A DNA stretch of 12,747 nucleotides, from the NCBI GenBank assembly GCA_003648395.1, contig QMPB01000073.1, positions 1 through 12,747 on the forward strand, read 5' to 3'. Positions 7,536 through 12,747 of the stretch are shown here, piece after piece (the first letter of the stretch is position 1; each line of letters opens with the position of its first letter). The notes below the pieces were generated by a model. The model searched no databases. It saw nothing but the letters and a program-made list of their open reading frames with translations, and was not told the origin of the DNA. Both the position numbers and the translations under genes were made by a program. Source of the DNA: Bacteroidota bacterium (GTDB taxonomy: Bacteria > Bacteroidota > Bacteroidia > Bacteroidales > UBA1556).

Positions 7536-7572
7536 AAAAAAAAAGAGGTAATCAATGATTGCCTCTTTTTTT
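7536..7572 (-). terminator. Rho-independent terminator of the TerB-like gene (bidirectional form)
   Basis: On the minus strand, GAGGCAATC and its partner GATTACCTC form a stem (7545-7553 with 7557-7565, one G-U pair) around a short CATTG-centred loop, followed by nine T (7544-7536). A matching A-tract precedes the stem, so the structure also reads as a terminator on the plus strand. It lies just after the TerB-like stop (7591) and before the hydrolase start (7508). Confidence 0.85.
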
Positions 7573-7590
7573 AAAAATAACTAGTTGTTA

Positions 7591-7980
7591 CTAAAACTTT
7601 AATTTAGTACGCATTTGATCTGCTCTCTCACGATAGCGATTTAATTGATCTTTTTCAGGGTCAATGCCTTTTGGACGAGATTTGCCGCTTTTATTATACT
7701 CATCATTACGATAAAGCATAAATTGACAAATACGCTTAAATGCCTCTCGTTGGTCAAAAGCAGGAAATTGGGATAATTCGGTAGTTACTTTATCAGTAAA
7801 AGTATCTTTATCGTTTTCAAATATTTTTAAAACTTCTTTACGCTCTTTACGTGACATATTGAAATCATGATCAAATACTTTGTCTACCCATTTACGCTCA
7901 GTTTTGTCTACTTCGCCATCTACACCAGCAATAGCAACCATTCCTGCATAAATAATTTGTTTATAGTTAAATTCTGCCAT
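7591..7980 (-). CDS. TerB-like helical protein
   Basis: This is a 129-residue, all-helical, probably cytoplasmic protein with no signal peptide. The segment IYAGMVAIAGVDGEVDKTERKWVDKVF (split: IYAGMVAIAGVDGEV, then DKTERKWVDKVF) is typical of the TerB/DUF533-like helical bundle. There an acidic D-G-E-x-x-x-x-E stretch follows the first helix and may bind metal. Further helices follow: SRKERKEVLKIFEND, then FTDKVTTELSQF and REAFKRICQFMLY. The C-terminus is highly charged (residues 95-129). TerB is named after tellurite resistance, but most stand-alone members have no shown link to tellurium, and no other ter genes lie here. It is transcribed alone and ends at the strong hairpin at 7536-7572. 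An 11-base tandem repeat abuts its start. The family call is moderate; the function is unknown. Confidence 0.7.
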   Translation of the reverse strand: MAEFNYKQIIYAGMVAIAGVDGEVDKTERKWVDKVFDHDFNMSRKERKEVLKIFENDKDTFTDKVTTELSQFPAFDQREAFKRICQFMLYRNDEYNKSGKSRPKGIDPEKDQLNRYRERADQMRTKLKF

Positions 7981-8002
7981 TTTAAGATTATTTTAAGATT
8001 AT
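7981..8002. repeat. Tandem 11-base repeat touching the TerB-like start codon
   Basis: TTTAAGATTAT is repeated twice without a gap (7981-7991 and 7992-8002), followed by TTTAAAG, directly upstream of the ATG at 7980. On the transcript this forms the last 22 bases of the 5' leader and leaves no Shine-Dalgarno site. A copy-number change would alter the leader by 11 bases. Confidence 0.6.
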
Positions 8003-8104
8003 TTAAAGTTAATTATTTTCTGTTTTTGTATTTGCTAATGTACAATTTTTTTTCATAGTAAGCATATTATTTTTAGGAATGGAGATTATTTATTAAATTT
8101 TGAT

Positions 8105-8699
8105 TTATTTAAAGTATTTGTCACTAATTGTTAAAAATAATTTATCGATGTAAGTATCTATGTTATAGAGGATTATAGTATTAAGTATATTGCTTGAATT
8201 TAGTGAGCCATTAAGTTTATTAATATAAATACTGAATGTATATTTAGCGGTGTCACTACCTATATATTGGTATCTATTTTTGGAAAACCCATTTATATTC
8301 TTGGCAATCTGTAGCAAACTTGAGTTTTTAAAGTCAATTATTGGAGGCATATATTTGCAAATAGAGCCCTCCTCAATAATATTTGCTCTATGCATATTAA
8401 GTATTGTACTATCTTTAATTTGAATGCTATTTATCTTTACTTTATTATAAAAAGAGTCAATTTCTAAATTGCAGGTTTTAATAAGTTTATCGAATACTAT
8501 TTCTCTACATTCTCTATAATTCAGCGAATCCTTATTCTCAAATATAATAAAGAAATTTGTTTTCTTCCATTTATCAGATTTTATAACTGTGTTTTTCTTT
8601 TTTTATAGTGTACTCATCCGACCAGCATGAGTTTACAGATATATATATTGCAAATAATATAAATATCCTTAATGGAAGACCTATTATTGTATTTTTCAT
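8105..8699 (-). pseudogene. Lipoprotein gene broken by a one-base frameshift
   Basis: The 3' part is an open frame from 8602 down to the stop at 8105. It has no ATG until 8395, 69 codons in, which is a sign of a missing 5' end. The missing part lies one frame away. An ATG at 8699 begins MKNTIIGLPLRIFILFAIYI, ending in SVNSC, a good lipoprotein signal peptide with Cys25, and runs on as WSDEYTI. In the A7 tract (8604-8598) the frame is lost and a stop follows 11 codons after Ile32. Removing one A joins the frames into a 197-residue lipoprotein that continues KKKNTVIKSDKWKKTNFFII. The total of 595 bases is 198 codons plus one. I recognise no family. Causes may be a true mutation, a sequencing or assembly error, or slippage at the A-run. 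The nearest neighbours are kdsD, divergent, and the TerB-like gene downstream. Confidence 0.75.
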
Positions 8700-8718
8700 T
8701 TATTTTAGCATTTAGTTT

Positions 8719-8750
8719 CAAAAGGTAAAGATATTGAATTTATAAAACAA
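8719..8750 (-). promoter_or_regulatory. Possible promoter of the frameshifted lipoprotein
   Basis: On the minus strand, TTG (8750-8748) is followed after 20 bases by TACCTTTTG (8727-8719), one base longer than the TAnnTTTG consensus. It lies 19 bases before the ATG at 8699. The match is imperfect, so the call is tentative. Confidence 0.3.
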
Positions 8751-8801
8751 TAGTTCATTTTTTTTCAGAAAAACCTAGATTTAAGGTATTAGTATTTTCC
8801 A

Positions 8802-8809
8802 TATTTTTG
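8802..8809 (+). promoter_or_regulatory. -7 promoter element of kdsD
   Basis: TATTTTTG fits TAnnTTTG exactly and ends 22 bases before the kdsD ATG. The -33 region is weak: about 19 bases upstream there is TTTAAG but no TTG. The same octamer precedes the FadL-like gene at a similar distance. Confidence 0.45.
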
Positions 8810-8831
8810 CTGTTCAATAAAGATTGTAAGT

Positions 8832-9794
8832 ATGGTAAAAAATGAAATTCAGGAAATAGCAAAAAAAGTTATCTTAGAAGAGTCAATAGCAATTAATAAA
8901 TTACAGGATTTTATTAACGATGATTTTTCGGATGCCGTGGAATTAATCCATAATTGTAAAGGCAGACTTATAATAACAGGTATTGGAAAAAGTGCAATTA
9001 TTGCAACAAAAATTGTTGCTACGCTTAATTCTACAGGTACTCCATCAATATTTATGCATGCTGCCGATGCCATTCATGGCGATTTGGGAAATGTACAAGA
9101 TAATGATGTGGTAATGTGTATCTCAAAATCAGGAAATACTCCAGAGATTAAGGTTCTTATTCCTTTGGTTAAATCATTGGGAAATAAACTTATTGCGAAT
9201 GTAGGAAATATAGATTCTTTTTTAGCACAAAATTCTGATTTGGTATTGAATAGTTCTGTTGAAAAAGAAGCTTGTCCTAATAATTTGGCTCCAACATCGA
9301 GCACTACTGCTCAACTTGTAATGGGCGATGCTTTGGCGGTGGCTCTTTTGCAATACCGAGGTTTTACCGATCGCGATTTTGCGAAATATCACCCCGGTGG
9401 AGCTCTAGGAAAACAACTTTATCTTAGAGTAGCCGATCTTTCTGAAAATAATGAAAAGCCTCAAGTGGATATTAATGCAGATATAAGAAGTATTATTATT
9501 GAAATTTCATCAAAGCGACTTGGAACAACAGCTGTGCTTGATAATGGAGAGCTTAAAGGTATAATTACCGATGGCGATATTAGGCGTATGATGCAGAAGC
9601 ATGATAATCTTGATGGCCTGCTAGCAAAGGATATAATGAGTGCAAATCCTAGTAATATTGAATCGTCGGAGCTTGCTGTGAAAGCACTAAAAATAATGAA
9701 GGAAAAGAATATAACACAACTTCTTGTTGTTAATAAGAGTAAGTACGAAGGTGTAATACATTTACATGATATTTTGAAAGAAGGAATTCTTTAA
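8832..9794 (+). CDS. kdsD: D-arabinose-5-phosphate isomerase (KdsD/KpsF family)
   Basis: The enzyme converts D-ribulose 5-phosphate to D-arabinose 5-phosphate, the first committed step toward Kdo, the sugar that joins lipid A to the rest of lipopolysaccharide. It is cytoplasmic. The 320-residue length is normal. An N-terminal SIS domain (about 35-170) contains TGIGKSAIIA, HAADAIHGDLG, SKSGNTPEI and the signature FAKYHPGGALGK. The four catalytic residues of the E. coli enzyme (Lys59, Glu111, Glu152, His193) correspond to Lys53, Glu105, Glu146 and His187 here, all with the same offset of six. Two CBS domains follow (about 200-255 and 263-320), each with the usual D-G-x-x-x-G-I-I or closing L-x-D-I pattern; they may be regulatory. 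The ATG at 8832 follows a TATTTTTG element. The flavoprotein gene starts 25 bases downstream, so the two probably share a transcript. Confidence 0.96.
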   Translation: MVKNEIQEIAKKVILEESIAINKLQDFINDDFSDAVELIHNCKGRLIITGIGKSAIIATKIVATLNSTGTPSIFMHAADAIHGDLGNVQDNDVVMCISKSGNTPEIKVLIPLVKSLGNKLIANVGNIDSFLAQNSDLVLNSSVEKEACPNNLAPTSSTTAQLVMGDALAVALLQYRGFTDRDFAKYHPGGALGKQLYLRVADLSENNEKPQVDINADIRSIIIEISSKRLGTTAVLDNGELKGIITDGDIRRMMQKHDNLDGLLAKDIMSANPSNIESSELAVKALKIMKEKNITQLLVVNKSKYEGVIHLHDILKEGIL

Positions 9795-9819
9795 TACTAA
9801 GCATAATAGAATAGCATAT

Positions 9820-11079
9820 ATGCAAAATAATAACTACGATTTAATAATAATTGGTGGAGGAGCTGCAGGAATTATTGCAGCAGGAAGAGCGGCTGAAAAG
9901 GGTGCAAACGTATTGCTTTTAGAAAAAATGCGCTCTGTGGGTCGTAAGATGCTTATTTCGGGTAAGGGTAGGTGTAATATTACTAATGATAGCTATGCTT
10001 CTAATCATATGAAACAGCTGCATCCTAAGCCTAAATTCTTAAAATTCGCTTATAAAAATTTCTTTAAGGATGACATAATGAATATTCTTGATAGTCAGGG
10101 CTTGGTATATAAAACTGAGCGAGGCAATAGAGTGTTTCCTGAGAGTAATAAATCAAAGGATGTTCTTAATGCATTTTCTAAGTGGGCATTAACCAAAAAT
10201 GTAGAAGTTCGAGTAAATAGCAAAGTTGAAAAACTTATTGTGGAGAATGGTAAATGTGTAGGTGTTGAGTTTAATAAAGATGGCAGAAAACAACAAATAA
10301 AAGCCAAGGCAGTTATTCTTGCTACTGGCGGCAAATCATATCCTTTAACAGGCTCTACTGGCGATGGCTATTCCTTGGTAAAGGCGGTAGGGCATAGTAT
10401 TATAACTCCTCGGCCAGCATTAGTTCCTGTGGAAACAAAAGGTAATCTTGCTCAGCGATTAATGGGCTTAAGTCTTAAGAATACTACGGCAAATCTTTGG
10501 GTCGATAATAAGAAGGTTGATGAGGAATTTGGAGAAATGCTTTTTACACATTATGGTTTAACAGGGCCAATAATTCTGACTTTAAGTAGGCAAATAGTAA
10601 TTGCTTTGGCGGAGAATAAGAAAGTTGAAATACGACTTAATCTAAAGCCAGCTCTTGACGATCAAAAACTTGATAAAAGACTTATTAGAGACCTTGATGA
10701 AAATGGTAAAAAGTATATTGAAAATATATTTAAGTTATGGATGCCTTCTAAATTAGTAAAGCCATTAATGGAACTATGTGGAATTGATTCTTCAAAATTA
10801 GGGAATCAGATAAATGGTGATAGTAGAAGAAAAATTAAGCAGGCACTTACCGATTTAACTTTTGAAGTTAATGGTCATAGGCCTTTTAGCGAAGCAATAA
10901 TAACCCAAGGTGGTGTAAGTATTGATGAAATAAATAATAAATCAATGCAATCAAATATTGTGGAAGGCTTGTATTTTGCTGGCGAAGTTATGGACATAGA
11001 TGCTAATACTGGAGGTTATAATTTTCAGGCAGCATACTCTTCAGCCGCTCTAGCAGTAGATAGTATTTTTAGAAGTTAA
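9820..11079 (+). CDS. BaiN/HI0933 (YhiN) family FAD-dependent oxidoreductase
   Basis: This is a 419-residue cytoplasmic flavoprotein of the HI0933/BaiN/YhiN family, of typical length. The dinucleotide-binding motif YDLIIIGGGAAGIIAAGRAA holds GGGAAG at 12-17. The family signature RKMLISGKGRCNITN follows at about 42-56. ILATGGKSYPLTGSTGDGYSL (the ATG motif with GG-S-x-P-x-T-G-S-x-G-D-G) lies at about 168-188. The C-terminal GLYFAGEVMDIDANTGGYN (about 386-404) with FQAAYSSA completes the FAD site. The biological substrate is unknown for most members. The BaiN name comes from gut clostridial bile-acid genes and should not be taken to mean bile-acid metabolism here. The gene lies 25 bases after kdsD. 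Its last 11 bases overlap the end of the convergent FadL-like gene. Confidence 0.93.
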   Translation: MQNNNYDLIIIGGGAAGIIAAGRAAEKGANVLLLEKMRSVGRKMLISGKGRCNITNDSYASNHMKQLHPKPKFLKFAYKNFFKDDIMNILDSQGLVYKTERGNRVFPESNKSKDVLNAFSKWALTKNVEVRVNSKVEKLIVENGKCVGVEFNKDGRKQQIKAKAVILATGGKSYPLTGSTGDGYSLVKAVGHSIITPRPALVPVETKGNLAQRLMGLSLKNTTANLWVDNKKVDEEFGEMLFTHYGLTGPIILTLSRQIVIALAENKKVEIRLNLKPALDDQKLDKRLIRDLDENGKKYIENIFKLWMPSKLVKPLMELCGIDSSKLGNQINGDSRRKIKQALTDLTFEVNGHRPFSEAIITQGGVSIDEINNKSMQSNIVEGLYFAGEVMDIDANTGGYNFQAAYSSAALAVDSIFRS

Positions 11080-12505
11080 ACGCTAAGCCCAAATATATTC
11101 CTAATCCATTATTTACGTAATGCATTTTTGCTTCAGGATATCCTTGTAAAGCATAGTAATGCTCAGTATCATAAACACCTGGATACTCAAAGTTTCTAAA
11201 TTGGTATATATCTTTAGCTATTCCCAAAGAATATTGTAAGCCTATAAGTACATTTGCTTTTTTAATATCAAATCTAGCTCCTGCCGTTATATAGTATAAG
11301 TTTGAGTAACCCCTAATATATTGCGCATATTCAATATTTTTGAAATCACTAAGTTTATTAGAGGCAAAATCTGTTTTAATTCCACCCATAAGTGCAACGT
11401 TATTACTTAAACTTTTTTTAAGTCCAAAAGCTACGTTAAGCACAGACTCTGCACTATACTCATATGTTAAGAAACTAGTCCCTGGTTGGTATTCATCAAT
11501 ATAAAAGGACGCTACTTGTGAGTTATCAATGGATTTATAAGTGTCTATAGGAAAAAAGTATTCCGTAGAGAAATATAAATTAGTTTTATTATTAGTATTT
11601 TCTTTAACAAGGCCAAATGCTATAGATAAAGGTTCTTTAAAGTCGGCTTTAATATGATAGTTTGTCTCTTTTTGTATAAAATCATCTACAGGGCCATCTT
11701 CTAATATTATATTAGTCATACTTACCTCTCTTCTGTGGTAACCATCTCCATATAAGCGCATTGATGGCAATGATATGTTCAAGCCAAAAGACCAATCTTT
11801 TATTTTATAATGAACCCCTAATTTATTAATAATACTTATAATATATGAGTCTTGCCTATCGTAATAAACGTATTTGGAAACTTCTGTAATAGAATCGTTT
11901 ATGGGAATTAAATCAATACTATTATTTTCATAATATAAAAATATTTTAGTGCTAGCTAAAAGGCTATAACCTATAGTCCATTGTTCGTTTATTTTATACG
12001 CACTTCCAATACCAAACCATGTGTCGGAATATCTGTTTTCGTAGGTATAATTTGTTGAATAGTTTTTTTTATGGCCGGTAAAACTCTCTTTTACAACAGA
12101 ACCACCTGAGCCGTTTAGTTTCTGAAGGTGCTGACCTCTACTAAATACAGCATATTGAATACTTAAGTCTGGAATGCTCTTGGTATGGTATACAAAAGAG
12201 AAAAACCTTGGCATTGCTTGATAATCAAGATAACTCTCATCAACGCCATTACGATAAGCATTTTTATAGTTTGAGAGATTGAATTGAAAAAGAGAAGCGT
12301 CAATGGATATTTTATTTTCGTCTAATTCAGCAATACCTGCTGGATTATAATAAATAGAAGTAATGCCAGAGCCACCACCAACTACGGCGCCAGATAATAT
12401 GGAAGCTTCAGTATTTGAACCCATAGACCAATAATTGCCAGGTTGAGCAAGCAAACTATACATTGGTATTATAAATAAGATAGTGAGTTTTAATCTAAAA
12501 GTCAT
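11069..12505 (-). CDS. OMPP1/FadL/TodX-like outer-membrane transport protein
   Basis: This 478-residue protein is predicted to be an outer-membrane beta-barrel that lets hydrophobic compounds enter, like FadL for long-chain fatty acids. A signal peptide (residues 1-20, MTFRLKLTILFIIPMYSLLA) precedes the mature start QPGNYWSMGSNTEAS. The segment SGITSIYYNPAGIAEL (47-62) with its NPAG at 54-57 is the hallmark of the family's N-terminal hatch. The remainder is rich in alternating aromatic and polar beta-strands, and the chain ends with LGLAFNF, a C-terminal Phe as needed for barrel assembly. Substrates cannot be read from sequence. The ATG at 12505 is preceded by a TATTTTTG element 20 bases upstream. 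The gene stands alone, and its stop overlaps the end of the convergent flavoprotein gene by 11 bases, which leaves no space for a separate terminator. Confidence 0.88.
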   Translation of the reverse strand: MTFRLKLTILFIIPMYSLLAQPGNYWSMGSNTEASILSGAVVGGGSGITSIYYNPAGIAELDENKISIDASLFQFNLSNYKNAYRNGVDESYLDYQAMPRFFSFVYHTKSIPDLSIQYAVFSRGQHLQKLNGSGGSVVKESFTGHKKNYSTNYTYENRYSDTWFGIGSAYKINEQWTIGYSLLASTKIFLYYENNSIDLIPINDSITEVSKYVYYDRQDSYIISIINKLGVHYKIKDWSFGLNISLPSMRLYGDGYHRREVSMTNIILEDGPVDDFIQKETNYHIKADFKEPLSIAFGLVKENTNNKTNLYFSTEYFFPIDTYKSIDNSQVASFYIDEYQPGTSFLTYEYSAESVLNVAFGLKKSLSNNVALMGGIKTDFASNKLSDFKNIEYAQYIRGYSNLYYITAGARFDIKKANVLIGLQYSLGIAKDIYQFRNFEYPGVYDTEHYYALQGYPEAKMHYVNNGLGIYLGLAFNF

Positions 12506-12525
12506 GATGTATCTAATTATTAAAG

Positions 12526-12533
12526 CAAAAATA
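12526..12533 (-). promoter_or_regulatory. -7 promoter element of the FadL-like gene
   Basis: On the minus strand this reads TATTTTTG, an exact TAnnTTTG match, ending 20 bases before the ATG at 12505. No clear TTG lies at the -33 distance. It is the same octamer as before kdsD. Confidence 0.45.
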
Positions 12534-12560
12534 CATATTTATTAGACTTAATTTAATTAA

Positions 12561-12680
12561 TTATTTTCGATAAACTCGCTCTGCATTATGACGATTAATT
12601 CTATCCACAATATCTGAAGTAGAACCTTTATAAAAAGAACCTAGTTTTTCAGAAAACAGAATGTAAGTATAGTATGACAT
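12561..12680 (-). pseudogene. Truncated GIY-YIG nuclease-domain remnant
   Basis: A 39-codon frame starts at the ATG at 12680 with MSYYTYILFSEKLGSFYKGS and continues TSDIVDRINRHNAERVYRK before a stop. This is clearly the N-terminal half of the short GIY-YIG proteins of the UPF0213 type, which run to about 80-95 residues. The first Tyr of the motif lies in YTYIL, the second in FYKG (in place of YIG), and the Arg of the active site in DRINRHN. The usual rest, with a W-x-L-V-Y strand and the glutamate that binds metal, is absent. The frame ends 27 bases before the FadL-like promoter element. So it is probably a decayed gene, not an active nuclease. The same frame is open upstream to the right edge of the window but runs through a terminator hairpin, so I take 12680 as the start. 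Confidence 0.7.
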
Positions 12681-12696
12681 ATTTATTATTATAAAC

Positions 12697-12732
12697 AAAA
12701 AAAGCTCCAAAACACTTAAGTTTTGAAGCTTT
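12697..12732 (-). terminator. Rho-independent terminator of a gene beyond the right edge
   Basis: On the minus strand, AAAGCTTCAAAAC (12732-12720) pairs with GTTTTGGAGCTTT (12713-12701), with one U-G pair, around a 6-base loop (TTAAGT). The 3' arm ends in a run of seven T (12703-12697). On the plus strand the same position is a C-A mismatch and the T-run is shorter, so the minus strand is the likely direction. It would end a transcript that enters from the right. Confidence 0.8.
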
Positions 12733-12747
12733 CTAATTCTTGAGCGG

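Noticed and set aside
7591..7980. Tellurite resistance gene
   Set aside because: Only a TerB-like fold is suggested. No other ter genes are present, so a resistance function is not supported.
8105..8395. Stand-alone 96-residue hypothetical protein starting at the ATG at 8395
   Set aside because: The same frame is open for 69 more codons upstream with no start, and a signal peptide lies one base out of frame. It is better read as the 3' part of a frameshifted lipoprotein gene.
9820..11079. Bile-acid 7-dehydroxylation enzyme BaiN
   Set aside because: The family name is shared, but no bai genes lie nearby and most members have unrelated or unknown roles.
12733..12747. 3' end of a tRNA or the tail of a coding gene at the right edge
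   Set aside because: CCGCTCA on the minus strand could fit a tRNA acceptor end, and a TAG at 12735-12733 could end a gene, but 15 bases are too few to support either.
1..12747. CRISPR array, complete insertion sequence, prophage or defence system
   Set aside because: No regularly spaced direct repeats, transposase, phage or defence-type proteins were found. The only nuclease-like sequence is the truncated GIY-YIG fragment.

Overview
The window looks like chromosomal DNA from a member of the Bacteroidota. It is AT-rich, its genes lack purine-rich Shine-Dalgarno boxes, and promoter-like TAnnTTTG elements sit upstream of several starts. One gene encodes a secreted protein with a C-terminal type IX secretion (Por) sorting domain, a hallmark of this phylum. 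Species or genus cannot be told from this stretch. There is no CRISPR array, complete insertion sequence, rRNA or complete tRNA gene.

Left part (1-2008, all minus strand): a degenerate GTAAT-rich stretch, a small DUF2007-like gene, a 361-base gap without a convincing gene, then a probable two-gene operon (a lipoprotein with a Ser/Gly-rich beta-solenoid 'GIN' domain, followed by a RimJ/RimL-like acetyltransferase). A 455-base divergent intergenic region follows. It holds a small palindrome, a hairpin and a good Bacteroidota promoter.

Centre (2464-7980): the largest gene encodes a secreted 1149-residue PNGase F-like amidase. Its catalytic domain appears to be split by a roughly 550-residue insertion that includes a LamG/concanavalin-like module. 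Convergent to it lies a minus-strand pair, alpha/beta hydrolase then rsmG (16S rRNA G527 methyltransferase). Upstream of that pair, beyond a strong hairpin terminator, is a small TerB-like helical protein gene.

Right part (8105-12747): a minus-strand lipoprotein gene is broken by a one-base frameshift in a run of seven A, so the open frame at its 3' end lacks its own start and signal peptide. Divergent from it is a plus-strand pair, kdsD (arabinose-5-phosphate isomerase, Kdo/LPS precursor synthesis) and a BaiN/HI0933-type flavoprotein. The flavoprotein gene overlaps by 11 bases the 3' end of a convergent gene for an OMPP1/FadL-like outer-membrane protein. Just upstream of that last gene is a 39-residue remnant of a GIY-YIG endonuclease, preceded by a hairpin terminator at the right edge.

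Most of the genes are cell-envelope or housekeeping functions with no shared pathway. The best candidates for a second look are the split PNGase F-like enzyme, the frameshifted lipoprotein and the truncated GIY-YIG gene. I found no clear new multi-gene system.
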